Shown here in pieces: positions 49,130-60,987 of a stretch of 64,000 bases of DNA. The stretch is from Manihot esculenta. Taxonomy: Eukaryota > Streptophyta > Magnoliopsida > Malpighiales > Euphorbiaceae. The stretch covers positions 682,001 through 746,000 of the forward strand of contig NC_035170.2 of the NCBI RefSeq assembly GCF_001659605.2, given 5' to 3'. A program made the translations under genes and the position numbers. The notes under the pieces were generated by a model, which saw only the letters and a program-made list of their open reading frames with translations, ran no database searches and was not told the DNA's origin. How positions within the stretch are numbered: position 1 is the stretch's first letter; each line of letters opens with the position of its first letter.

Positions 49130-51445
49130 CTAATGCATCACATTGTTGAAATCTTGAGTCTTTTTCTTACTTGGTTTTGTCATAGGCAAGGATATGTGAA
49201 TGAACCCGAACTTTCTCCTTTGCGTAAACAATTGCTTTTGATCATTTGAATCTTTCTCAGTTCTTGGATGAAATGTTAGATCTTCTCTCAGTTCATGGAG
49301 CATTTGACTTAATGCCACCTTCTGTCGTTCTTCACGGCCCTCTGTTGGTCTTGCCATTACATAGTCTTCCTTCAGAACTTGCTTCCTGCTGAGTACGTCA
49401 CGCATTGAAACTGTTGATCGTAAGATAGGCTTTGGATCATCATTAGCTAGATTGGAATTCCTCATTTCATTTAGTGGAGAATCTTGATCGGTATCAGGTT
49501 GGTGCATATGGAAACTATTAAACCTAGTTGCATAATATGGTGTCTGTCCCTCCTGATCATTCTCCGGCTTCCATTTGCGAATTGCCTCTTCAGCAGCAAA
49601 TTGCTTTCTGTTTGCCATTTCAACTTTGTTCAGCGCTTCTTCTAGGGCAAGTTTACTTTGTTTTACGTCTTCTGTTGCATCTCTCAATTTCCTAAGAATA
49701 GACATTTTTGTGATATTAGCTTCACGCTTTTGGAGCTTCGCAACCTCTACTTTCTTGGCAAGCGCCTCAACTTTTTGAGCTCTAGGGGTCAGAGGAGTAC
49801 GTGCTTCAAATGAGGCTACTTTCTCGGGCTCTGGCAGTACAAATCCTGATGAGGTCTCATTGCTTGATAAAGCCTTGATTTCGGCTAGGGCAACAGCTTC
49901 TGCTGCCCTTGCTGCTTCCTCCATTTTTTTTGCTGCAAGCAACCTCAATTCAGCAGTCCTTAAATTTGTCTTGGTTTGTTCATTAGCTAAAATTGCTTTT
50001 GAAACTTCTGACTTCTCAGCTTCAGCCATTTTCTTCAACTGCTGTGCCTTGTAATCAGTTACAGCACTGTCTGCAATACATGGTTTCACTCTTGCTTGTT
50101 TTAGCTCCTCCTCCAAAGACAACACCCCTGCAAATTTTGATGTTAGCTGCTTTCGGGTTTTCTCAATAAAGGTTTTCTCTTTCTTCATTTTCTTATTCAA
50201 AGACTCAACAGAATTTTGAATCACTCCGAGATCATTAATAGTTTTACCAAGGTTTAGTTTTGCTTGCTTCAATTCCATTAAGATCATGTCAGGGGATGAC
50301 GTAGGGCAAGGGCTCAAATTTTCCATCCTCTGCACTCGCTTGTCCACATGAAAGCTACAATTTTCCTTGTTCATTTCCTTGATAGCAGGACTTGACATCT
50401 GCTCATCCGGGATTGTCATACATCTCAGCGCTTCTTTCTGTAGCTGTAGCTTTAACTCTTCAACAATTCTTTTTGTCGTTCCAAGTTCTTCAAGAACATC
50501 AAGCGTTTCCAATTCTTTCACGATAAGATCCTTCTCCAATTCTGCTGCTTGTTCCTCAACTTTCTTTATGTCTATCTCCTCAAACCCCTGCTGTGCATGA
50601 CAATCTTCTTCCAAATCAGAAAAAGATGAAAATATGTAACAAATTACCAATTACAACACTCATCATAATCAGCATTAAACATTCAGGCGAATGAGCCAAG
50701 CAATCCTGGCATATTACAGGTTCTGGCATTCAGGATCAAGGCATGACAATCAATCCTGAAGAAATTTATGGTGGCAAAACATTTGAGTTGGTTAAATTAG
50801 TGATTTTAAAGTTATGCTTATGTAAACAAGTTAAGAAAGCCTTATGAAATCTGAAAGTAGAAACTAGGACTACAAAAGAAAAACACTGAATATAAACATT
50901 CTTTATATTCTTCGAATAGCTCAAATTGTGGAACCCACTTTGATGTGAAAATAGAAGAGCATGAGTAACCAATGTGACAAAATAGCTGCTTCTATTCAAA
51001 ATAGTCATCATCCATGTGAAAATAAAATCTCCCAAAGAGTCAAAGAAATCAAATTCCATAATCAACAAACTCAAAATTCTATTCAGCTTACTTCAAATCA
51101 GTCAATTTCCTATTGAAATACCCAATCTTGAGAATAAAATTCTAAGTAATTTACCAGCAAAAGAGAGTAAAGTAGCTTATGCAAGTAACTTTTTTTTTTT
51201 TTTCCAACCTTGTAATATGGAATCCAAGACCCACTTCCTCCAAACCGGGTCACAGCCTCCTTGACGGACCCGAACGGCGGCGAGGTATCAATCTCTGCTC
51301 GCAAACCCACCTTCCTCGTCCCGTGCTTAGCGACATTCTGTTGGGCGCAAAGCCCGAAACTCTCAGTCCCCATATCGGACCTAACTTCCCGAATTCCAGG
51401 CGTGCCAGGTACCGGTTCAGCGACAGAATCCGGAGTATCCGCCAT
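49130..51445 (-). CDS. WEB-family coiled-coil protein
   Basis: Two minus-strand exons (51445-51209 and 50590-49130) give about 565 residues. The N terminus has the WEB/PMI2 signature SPPFGSVKEAVTRFGG followed by SWIPYY. The large second exon is mostly heptad-rich coiled coil (Glu/Lys/Leu/Ala; for example FEEIDIKKVEEQAAELEKDL and later KKVEVAKLQKREANITK), ending with a basic Pro/Ser tail. Family members WEB1 and PMI2 act together in blue-light chloroplast movement, but most WEB-type paralogues, including this probable one, have no known role. The ATG at 51445 fits family starts; an in-frame ATG at 51490 adds 15 residues. The acceptor of exon 2 is another CAGCAG pair, so 50590 or 50587 may be used. 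Confidence 0.88.
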
Positions 51446-53036
51446 TGCAGAAAGAAAGGAAATTGAAGCTTCGGTGATGGTGGAAAACAAAAGTGAAAGA
51501 TGGGATTTAAAGGGTCAAAAGAGAAAGCCATGATGAGAATGCAATTTCAGAGTTTGTGTGTGATGATGGCGCTTGTGGTTCGAGTTGGTAACTCGGACCA
51601 CAAAAAGAGCGAGACAACCCGGGTCCACAGTCCACTCGGTGAGCAACCAAATCAACATGGAGCTTTCTCTTCTCCGTTCTGGGAGGTTATTCCATGGGAG
51701 AAAAGATAATTAGACCAAGGGTCGTTTGATGACGTGGCGCGTTGTAAATGGATATTAACGTAGAAGGTCGTTGTAATTTGGGATTTGACCAATAGGAAGT
51801 TGAGAAGGTAAGTGAGTGTAAGTGAGATTGAACACATGGTGGTGGGTAATTAGCGGTCGTGATTTTGACCGTGATTTGCGGTTTTTGTAAAGCGATATTA
51901 GAAGTTGAAGCTATTATTGATTTTTTGGTAAGAAAAAGCATTTTTTGTAACTTTATTCCTTTCGTTTTTCCTCAAAGGCAATCTCTGAATTTATTTTACT
52001 TTTACATTTATATATATATAATATAATATTGATTTGTGAGATCGTATCGTATTCGTATCATATGTATTTATACTATTATAATATTGATTTTTGTAATTTT
52101 AATTAAATTTAATGGGTGAAATTCGTTACATACCAACCATTTTTTCTATAGTTCTATCAGTAAAATTTGTCATTTTTTTAACTTTTCGAACAACTTTGTG
52201 ATTAAATGGGCTAAACTTATATGTATGTGGCCAAAATGTAAAAAAGGAAAGATAATTATGACATTGTGTGCATTGTTTTTAAGTTAATGATTTATCATGA
52301 TGAGCTTAATCCTTCAAATTCTACTATTTCACCAGCAACGTTTGTACTATGTCTATTGCTTCATCTGCCTGCCACCATTCATTACTTGTGCCTAATGCCA
52401 ATCAATAAGCTGACTTCTCACTTTCATTATTTGTTTTATTTTCTTCCCACATCAATCATCAATACATTCTAATTTTCTAGTGGGTTAATCTCTATGTGAA
52501 ATTTAATTACTTGGTGGTTAAATTCAACTTCATTGATGTCTTTTACGCACGATATTAGAGGTAATTTTGAGTGTTAATTCAAGCAATAATATAATGCCAA
52601 GTAAGATTGCTCTTCTATATATATCATTGTATAATTTGTATTTTATATTCTTAAGTATTGGAGATTTTTTTATCTATTTATCTGCTGCTTTAAAAAATTT
52701 AAGGATACATAATTATATATACTTATTATGTATATCCAGAAATTTAATTAGATATAGAATTTAATTAATGTCTAATTGAAGAGCTATATATATATATATT
52801 ATTAATTATATGAGATTTCTTCAAAGAAATAGGCTCTAACATAAAGCCGAGAAAAAAAATATAAATTCAAGCCTCAAAATAGGTTTTTTATTAAAGGATC
52901 TCTAGTTCAAGAAGATAAACAAATCCATACAAATAAAAAAATAGAAACTTGAATGGAGTTGAACCAATTCTAAATCCACTTAAGAGCAAAGGTGACACTA
53001 GCATACAGAATTGAAAATTTTGACCTTTGCAACTAG
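51446..53036. other. Intergenic upstream of WEB
   Basis: The WEB promoter lies in the first few hundred bases. The remainder is AT-rich with no recognised gene. Confidence 0.5.
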
Positions 53037-55188
53037 TAGCTATCATGGTAGGAAAACATTATCATTCACTTTAGACAATTAAGATGGCTTTATAAATACC
53101 CACTTAAGATTAGAGAGAAGAAAAACAATAAAAAAATAGAAAATTTTCAAATCGACGAGTACGAGCAAAACCACCGCATGTAAAAATGTATTCGACCAAA
53201 TCAATTGTGATTCGCCTTAGATTGAAAGATACTAGGAAGAGAGGGATGAGGATGCACTCTCGGTGAGTTCAAAGTTCCTTTCAAGGTCCAGTTTTGGGAG
53301 CACCACCAACCTCCATTTATTAGGTGAATAAACACGTGAGCACCACTAAGGAGATTTTCGACCTATGATAGAAATAACAAAGCCAAACATAAAAGAACTC
53401 AAAATAAACAAATGCAGAAAAGAAAACGATAATCTAATCAAACTCTCATAGAGAAATCATTACTGCTCTAAAAGATAAAACACCTAATTAAACTTGATAC
53501 AACAATGGGAGAGTAGACCCATACCAAGTTAGGGAGGGTGAGTAGAGAAAAAGCAACTAGTGGTAGAGATAAAAACCTAAAATTCTAGGAGAAAATCAGA
53601 ACTATCACACCCATTCTCTATGTCTATAGAGATGGATGGAACTTGAAAAATTGACAAAATTTCTCTCAAGTATACATATACTGAACATGTATAACTTGTT
53701 ATAATTTTAAAATATAAAAGAAAGAACTGATTAGTTAAATCATAATAAATTTACACCATTATTTCTTGTATGAGAATAAAAAAAACTATATATATATACC
53801 CTAATCAAACCTACATCTAGCAGCCTGAGCATTTAACTAAATACATAAATTATATACTCATACTGCTAAATATAGGTTTGATTGGTATATATATACATAT
53901 AATTATTTCTTCTATGAGGATCAAAAAGACTATCATAGTACGAAAACATCATCACTCACTATAGACAATTAAGATGACCTTATAAACACCCACTTAAGAT
54001 AAAAGAGAAAAAAATAATAAAAAAATAGAAAACTTTCAAATGGATGAGTATGAGCAAAACCACCGTATGTTAGCTATCATGGTAGGAAAACATTATCACT
54101 CACTACAGACAATTAAGATGACCTTATAAACACCCACTTAAGACCATAAAGAAGAAAAATAATAAAAAATAGAAAACTTTCAAATGGACGACTATGAGCA
54201 AAACCACCGCATGTAGAAACAGATTCGACCAAATCAATTGTGATTCGCTTTAGATCAAAAGATACTAGAAAGAGAAGGGGTGAGGATGCATTCTCGGTGA
54301 GTTCAAAGTTCCTTCCAAGGTTTAGTTTTGGGAGCACCACCAACCTCCATTTGTTAGGAGAACAAACACATGAGTACCGTTAAGGAGATTTCCGACTTGT
54401 CATAAAAATAACAAAGCCAAACATAAAAGAACTTAAAACAAATAAATATAGCCAAACATAAAAGAATTCAAAACAAACAAACATAGAAAAGAAAAGAACA
54501 GTCAAATCAAATCCTTATAGAGAAACTAATGTTGCTCTAAAAAAAAATAAAACACCTAATTAAACTTGATCCAACAATGGAAGAGTAGACCCATGCCAAG
54601 TTAGAGAGAGTGAGAAGAGAAAAACAAATTAGTGACTGAGATAAAAACCTAAAATTCTAGGAGAAAATCAAAACTCTAGAGAATAAAATGTCATACCCTC
54701 TCTCTTACCTATAGAATGGATGGAACTCGAAAAATTGATTGAATTTTTTTGAGTATATATGTAATAAATATGTATAACTTGTTATAATTAGAAAAATATA
54801 AAATAGAGAACCGATAATTGATCTAGTTAAATTATAATAAATTTACACCACTATTTTTTCTATGAGAATAAAAAAGACTATATATATATATATACTAATT
54901 AAACCTGTATCTAGTAGCCTGAACATTTAACTAAATACATAAATTATATGCTCATATTGCTAGATGTAGATTTGATTGGTATATATATATAATCTTTTTA
55001 ATCGTCATAAAAGAAATAATAGTGTAAATTTATTATGATTTAATTAAATCAGCCACCAATATTTTTTTTATGTTTTTATATTTTAAAATTATAATAAATT
55101 ATATATATTTATTATGTATATATTTAAGAAAATTTTATTAATTTTTTGAGTTCCACCCGTTTCTGTATATTAAAGAATGGGTGTGACA
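53037..55188. repeat. ~1.03-kb tandem repeat, two long copies and one short
   Basis: A unit that begins TAGCTATCATGGTAGG(A)AAACATTATCA starts at 53037 and again at 54071 (period 1034). Between them, about 53930-54070, is a third partial copy of just the first ~140 bp. Shared landmarks in both long copies include GAGCAAAACCACCGCATGTA, GGGAGCACCACCAACCTCCATTT and AACACCTAATTAAACTTGAT. The right end of the second copy runs into a long inverted repeat, listed separately. No coding region is convincing. Identity by eye is roughly 85-90 percent. Confidence 0.85.
54689..55188. mobile_element. ~500-bp foldback (inverted-repeat) element
   Basis: Two arms of about 230-240 bp face each other around a loop at about 54911-54955. 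The outermost bases are TGTCATACCC at left and GGGTGTGACA at right. Inside, CTAATTAAACCTGTATCTAG faces CTAGATGTAGATTTGATTGG, and TTATAATAAATTTACACCACTATT faces the matching inverted stretch near 55015-55045. The first long tandem copy (about 53602-53925) holds the left arm and only the start of the right arm. This is the form of a foldback MITE; transcribed, it would give a long hairpin RNA. Confidence 0.75.
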
Positions 55189-58152
55189 TAATAGAATATG
55201 TGGGGGCATGTTGACAAAGAGCGGTGCTACTCCATTTGGAGTTCAATCAATCATTCGTGGTTGGTTTCTGGAATTAATGCATGGTTTGATCATGATTTAA
55301 TATTGACGCTTACAACATTTATTGTACAACACTGAAACTGTTTATGTATCCTCCATTACCTTATTCTCATGAAAATAATTTTAGTTGTTAAATAACATTT
55401 AAAAATAATATAATATTACTATTTAATGCCATGTCAGCATCACAATATTAAAATTTTATAATTTTAATAATAAATACATTCTATCATATTTAACATTAAA
55501 ATTGTGGTTCAACATATAATAATGAGGTGCATTTAATGAATTAATAATGCAAATTTTATATTAATTGAACTTTTACAAAGTGCATATTTACATCTATTAT
55601 AATAATATAATTTTTTTTTATAAAAAATGAAAAATTAACATTAGAAATTATTTGGAATTAGTAATGTAAAATTAACAATGACCTTATCAAATACTCCATA
55701 ATACTTTACTCATTAAAAAATTCACTGTAATTAATAAAAGAATTTATTATCTGTGACTGTTAGAATTAATCTTTTAAGAACTTAGCAGTTCAAATGCAAT
55801 TTCTCAATATGCACTCCTTTTGCATAAAATTCAGCTTTATTTTTTTTAATTAGAATCATTTCAAATTTAGAGCTCATCATTCAATCTGCAAATTTATGCA
55901 TTAATTTTTTCTAAAAAAAATTCCTTAAAATTTATATTATGAATGGGGTAAGTTATGGCAGTCTTATTTATTTGATTGATGGTGTAGGTGATATGGGACT
56001 ACAAAACATTATAGAAAGCTATTAGTTGTTTGTCTTTTCTAGCTACCCAATAAACATATCCTGTTGCTTATATGGAAGAAAATAAATAATAAAAAATAAT
56101 GCATTCATTAATTTATTAATATTTTTTTATTTAATATTATTAAATTTAAAATAGACCTATTTACGTTAAAAACTAGTTCAAGTGGCTATAACTCATATAA
56201 GAATCATATCACTCTTTCCACAATCAATGTGTGATTCAATACACCTCTCGATTTAGACTTAACTCGCTCAATTCATTCTAAAAATTAATTTAAGTGAAAG
56301 AATGCCTGTGATATATATAAGTGACACATTACTTTTTTTTATAATTAATATAAAATTTAATTAATATATAATAAAATTAAAATTATTAATTTAAAAATAA
56401 TTAAATATTAATCAGCTGATAGTTTAGTTAATCTTATTTTACTTTTTAAAGTGTAGAAAGTGACATGAATAAAAATTATAAAAAGAGTAAATAATTTGAA
56501 TTAATAATTTTAGATTATAATATTTTTTTATTATATAGCTTTTCAACTGTATTCCATCGGTATAAAAGAAGTAATTAAATGATATGAATTATTTATTTTT
56601 ATATAATAAAATAATACTAAGCGAAAGGTAAGGTATGATAAAAAAGAATAAAAGGGTTATTAAAAAATATTAACTATATTTTAAACCTATAATAAAAAAT
56701 GTAAGAGTAGTGAATAAAATTAAAGAGTATGGATGGAAGGGAGAGAGTAATGAGCATTTACTTTTGCTTTTTCAATGGACCACACCACGTTCTCATTTAT
56801 TTTTCCTTTTCCATTTCTAACTAAATTTCCTTGCTTCTTAATTGCTTTAATTTGTTATAAATGAATGGTCCAAAATGCATACACGTAAACCCTTCATCAA
56901 CGGTTGTAGCAATCCTGGCTAATTTTTTTTTTATTGCATGTAAATTTATTTCCCATCCTTGATTTTAAGAAAATTTCAATTTATAATTATATACAACCAT
57001 ATCTAAATATTCAATTAATAAATAAATTAATATACATACGTAAAAAATGTTCAATACATATAGATATTATCACAACTAAATTATGCGAATTATTAAATAA
57101 AATAATAAATAAATAAATGTATATCTACTATGTAATTAAGATGTGTCCTACCTCATTTAATATATGTGACCTTGGTTGTTATGCGTTTGACTCCATCTCC
57201 ATCTCCATCTTAGAGATAATTTCCAAAATCAGTAACAGTTTGAAGAGATATATATGCATATTATAATAATTATAGATCTTTATATAATTCAAATTATAAA
57301 TTTTATTTTTATAATTTAATATTCATCTTACAACCTTTTCAAATTCTCTAAAATTAATGAAAAAGAGGACTAGTTGAGATAATTAGTGACGTTCAGAGAA
57401 TGGAGTTTACGGTGATTACGTGTGCTTAGATAGAGAGAAAGGCGTTTCTCCTTTTTATCTCTTTTTCTTTTATCTGCTAATGACGTCTAACTGCATCTCT
57501 GATATAGTATTATAATGCTATCTATCTATGTCACTCAGGTCTGTACGTACGAATATATCAGAATCTCTCTCCATATCTTTTTTCTTTAGTTTCATCACCA
57601 GACTGGACTTTTTTTGAAAGAGTCCGCGTGTGAGGTCTATCCGGACTGATTTTTCAATTAGGCTAAGACGTGCAATGTGGGCTGGTTCATTTCAAGAAGG
57701 GTCTGGTGAATTTTGGGTCTGTCTTTCTCATTAGAGTCTGACTTTGCCCTTAGTATAAAAGGTCGGATGGTCGTAAAATAGTATTATTTTATTACAATTT
57801 AGGAGAAATTTAATTATTTAATGACTGTTGAAATTATTTCCTTAATAACCGTTGAAACTTTAAATGACATGCAGGATAATTGAAAATTAATTTTAATTAA
57901 AATCTAGAAGCTGTTTGATAGAAATAATAAATAATAAGGCTCTGCATATGCTTTGATTCTATAATTTTTACGAGCATTAACTGTCTGAACTAGAGCAACC
58001 TTAAATTAGTTAGAGGATGGACTACTAATAGCACCAGAAGACTCACTCCTTACCAAAACACTAGAGAGAGAGACAGATACATATTCTATTCTATTGCAGC
58101 TTCATTTGCGGATCTTGAATCTTTAGATTTTGGAAATTGTTGCAAACCCAAC
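55189..58152. other. Intergenic, AT-rich; DUF688 gene promoter at the right
   Basis: No gene recognised. Most of 55.4-57.4 kb is simple AT-rich sequence. The final kilobase is less AT-rich and holds the promoter and leader of the DUF688-type gene. Confidence 0.5.
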
Positions 58153-58172
58153 AAAAAAAAAAAAAAAAAAAA
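58153..58172 (+). repeat. A20 homopolymer in the leader of the DUF688-type gene
   Basis: Twenty A residues lie 26 bp ahead of the chosen ATG at 58199. Read in frame they would encode a Lys run, but no in-frame ATG precedes them (the open frame begins with TTG at 58130), so they are probably untranslated. Confidence 0.85.
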
Positions 58173-58198
58173 GCCTAGCTGCTCATAGCAAATTCAAG

Positions 58199-58954
58199 AT
58201 GCTAAGTAAAAGACATGAAGCTGTAGTGCCTCCAAAATCTCCAGCAATCAAGCAAGATAACAAGTTCTTCACTAGGATCATGTCCAAAGAAACCTCCATT
58301 GCTAATTCTTCTTGCAGGATCTACTATGGAGGAGCTTCAGGTGCTGTTCCTTTCATGTGGGAATCAAGACCAGGTACTCCTAAGCATAATACTTTTCCTA
58401 ATACCTCTGTTAATCCTCCATTAACACCACCTCCTTCTTATTATTCCACTCCGAAATCGAAATCCATGCACAAGAGATCATGGAAACAAAGCCTCATGAA
58501 CACCATCTTCCCTAGGCTCATGATCATCTCCCACAATGGTAAAAAGAAGACCGCTCATGATGTCTCACCTTCATCTTCCATGTCTTCTAATACAACTTTA
58601 TCTTCATCCTCATCATCATCTTCCTCGTCGTCATTTTATTCTTCATCTTCCCCATCATGCGGCTTTAAGAACTCAAAATCTCAAAATAGTTCACTTTTTT
58701 CATGTTCAAGATCTCCCATTCATTGCATAATCAATAGCAACGAACGAGAAGAAGATGATGATAATGAGCAGAATGTTAGATCACCTATCTCGACATTGTG
58801 TTATGGTGGTAATGACGAGCAGAATGTTAGATCGCCTATCTCGACATTGTGTTATGATGGTAAAGGTAAAGGTTTGAATGTATTTGGAGGATGCTATTTG
58901 ATGGAGGATATGAAGACTGCATTCTTATCTATTGTGAGACATGGATCCAGATAA
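58199..58954 (+). CDS. DUF688-type Ser-rich protein, function unknown
   Basis: Intronless frame of 251 residues from the ATG at 58199 (MLSKRHEAVV). The plant-specific DUF688 signature GAVPFMWESRPGTPKH stands near residue 47, followed by PPLTPPPSYYSTP. Then come a basic segment, a long Ser tract coded mostly by TCA/TCT/TCC (about 58580-58660), and an acidic region (EREEDDDNE). A 17-residue block, EQNVRSPISTLCYGGND, occurs twice in tandem (58766-58867). No membrane segment or catalytic motif is visible, and most of the protein looks disordered. Its family has no settled role that I can name. The longer frame from 58130 starts with TTG and passes through the A20 tract, so I reject it as the start. 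Confidence 0.8.
   Translation: MLSKRHEAVVPPKSPAIKQDNKFFTRIMSKETSIANSSCRIYYGGASGAVPFMWESRPGTPKHNTFPNTSVNPPLTPPPSYYSTPKSKSMHKRSWKQSLMNTIFPRLMIISHNGKKKTAHDVSPSSSMSSNTTLSSSSSSSSSSSFYSSSSPSCGFKNSKSQNSSLFSCSRSPIHCIINSNEREEDDDNEQNVRSPISTLCYGGNDEQNVRSPISTLCYDGKGKGLNVFGGCYLMEDMKTAFLSIVRHGSR
58766..58867 (+). repeat. 51-bp in-frame tandem duplication inside the DUF688-type CDS
   Basis: Two 51-bp units (58766-58816, 58817-58867) start GAGCAGAATGTTAGATC and differ at a handful of sites. The duplication adds 17 residues and keeps frame. Confidence 0.9.
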
Positions 58955-60054
58955 ATTGTGTTGGTAGATAGTGTTTAATTAGATATTAATAATTTTGCAT
59001 TAATAATTAAATCTTTATTTCAAGTAGAAACTTGATGTGTTCCATTATTTATATTTAATGGTAATTTAACTGTGAAAATCATTTGTGTGAACTTCTTGTT
59101 CAATATCAAAGCTTTGTTCCTAGTTAGATATCTTTTATATACCTCTGTGTTGTTTATTTTGTTTTCGCTTTCTTTTCATTTTAGCAATTTTGAGCATGTT
59201 TGATTTTTTTTTTTTTTTAATTTTGAAAAAGAGATCGGAGATATAAAAACTTGAATTTAATTAGTAAAGTAGCCAATCCAGTTGTTCATGTAATCAGCTT
59301 AGTAGTTTAGTATAGCTATATATGCTTTCTCTATTTCCTTTCTCTTATTTTCTGGGTTGCCAAACTAGTTGCAAGAAAATTATTCTGCAACATTAATTCT
59401 GGATGAAAAAAATAAAAAGATAGAAAAATGAACTTAATTATTTATTGTCATTCTTTAGATCATACAAAGTTAATTACATGAAAAATGTTGTGCCAATTAA
59501 TGCACGTAAACTATTTAATAATTTCTCTTTAATAATAAATAATCTATCAGACTATATACGCCCACTGTTTAAATGCATGGACCCAATTGCACAGGGAGAA
59601 ATACTTTAATGAAAATTAATGACTCCCATGTCACAATAATGAATTTAAAATTTACTATTTCTTTAATTTTAAAAATATTTTTTTGCCCAAAAATTTTTAA
59701 AAAATTAATATTACTAAATTAAAATTTATTATTTAACCAAAGATATTTTAGGGGCATGTGGTTATTATAAACCTAGGTCCATGGGCTCAATTTCATTGCC
59801 CCCAGAACAAGGGTATTTCTTATGACCATGTGCTGCTGAAGAATTAAAAATTAAATTCTTTGAAATATAAAAATTAAATCAAATTAAATAATATTTTTAA
59901 ATAAAACTTCTAATCAAATGAATTGAATTATTTAATAGATTAAATATAAATCTTGAAATATGATGGTTTAGTTTAAAATTTTAATTTAAACTGAATTTTA
60001 ATAATATCTTAAGTTTGAAATTTCATAATTATAATATTACTTATTTAGATATAT
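58955..60054. other. Intergenic, AT-rich
   Basis: 3' UTR of the DUF688-type gene, then AT-rich DNA with no recognised feature. Confidence 0.5.
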
Positions 60055-60145
60055 ATTTTTTTTTGAAATAGGGATTGGGGGAGTCGAACCTTAGACCTTT
60101 CAAGGCTACATGATGCACTTTCCACCAGACTAAGTTTTGGAGTGC
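60055..60145 (-). mobile_element. tRNA-derived SINE with target-site duplication
   Basis: On the minus strand the piece carries an A-box-like TTAGTCTGGTGG, then a perfect B box GGTTCGACTCC, a short 3' part and an A-rich tail (T run at 60056-60064 on plus). It is flanked by a 16-bp duplication, ACTTATTT(A)(G/A)ATATAT, at 60039-60054 and 60146-60161, with one mismatch. The order, length (91 bp) and tail fit a small plant SINE. It lacks the full cloverleaf, so it is not a tRNA gene. Confidence 0.75.
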
Positions 60146-60695
60146 ACTTATTTAAATATATTTAGCATCTAATATATTGAGACCCAAATATGAAGTTAGG
60201 CCTATGGAGGCATCATTCACCTTCTCCAAGAGGGCTAATTTCATGGAAAATCAAACAGTATAATTATAGAAAGATCAACCCAAGAAGCATTAACCAATTT
60301 TTTTGAATTGGATAGCAACCTTATTTGACCTAATGCCCTCATCATTCACTGTCATACCACTAATACACTGTAGTTGCAGTTCAATTAAGTCTCAAGTTCA
60401 TGGGCAAGCAAATGATTCTCTCCTGGACTTTGAGTTTTGACCTTTGAAATTTGAAACGAATATCTGCACATATAATATATCATTTCAAACATAATTAATA
60501 TTCAATATTTAACTGATATATGTGAAAGCGTTATCGAATAAGTATATCCGGCAATATATTATATATAATAAAATCATAATAGAACTCATAAAAACATATA
60601 AATATTTTTTTATTAATTGAATGTTTATAAATTTTAATGTGGGTAAAAATTTTTTACAATTTCAATAAATATTTTATGATGTGTACTCACAAAAT

Positions 60696-60749
60696 TTCGA
60701 GTTTAAGATAATAAGTGAAGTTTTCGAGTTTAAGATAATAAGTGAAGTT
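60696..60749 (+). repeat. Perfect 27-bp tandem duplication
   Basis: Two units of 27 bp (60696-60722, 60723-60749) begin TTCGAGTTTAAGATAATAAG and continue TGAAGTT. No gene is nearby. Confidence 0.8.
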
Positions 60750-60960
60750 ATAGAGTACCATGAAATGATGAATTGAGTTAGGGCTTTAGAGAAGAAAAAA
60801 ATGAAGATATGGGTGAGTTCTTCTTATGGGTTTTGGTGAAATGAGAGAGAGAGAGATGGAGGGGGGTTGGGAGAGTTAGGTTGGGGAAAGAGAGAACAAA
60901 GGGGCGATTTATTAGCCACAAAATAAGGGTCAAACAAGAAAAGAATGAGATGGTGGTGGC

Positions 60961-60987
60961 ATTGCCATTGCCATTGCCATTGCCATT
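60961..60987 (+). repeat. Hexanucleotide microsatellite (ATTGCC)4.5
   Basis: Four full ATTGCC units and a half unit in direct array. On the minus strand they read as a Trp-Gln run in a short frame that otherwise looks non-coding. Confidence 0.9.

Noticed and set aside
49575..50600. Several plus-strand open frames
   Set aside because: They are antisense to the long coiled-coil exon of the WEB gene, and their composition is that expected of its complement.
56170..56290. A second SINE-like segment (AAGTGGCTATAA... GTGTGATTCAATAC)
   Set aside because: A- and B-box resemblance is weak, with no tail and no flanking duplication.
58130..58198. N-terminal extension with a Lys run in the DUF688-type protein
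   Set aside because: The frame starts with TTG, not ATG, and the Lys run is an A20 homopolymer; the first ATG is at 58199.
60055..60145. A tRNA gene on the minus strand
   Set aside because: The B box is perfect, but no acceptor stem or cloverleaf forms, and an A tail with flanking duplication points to a SINE.
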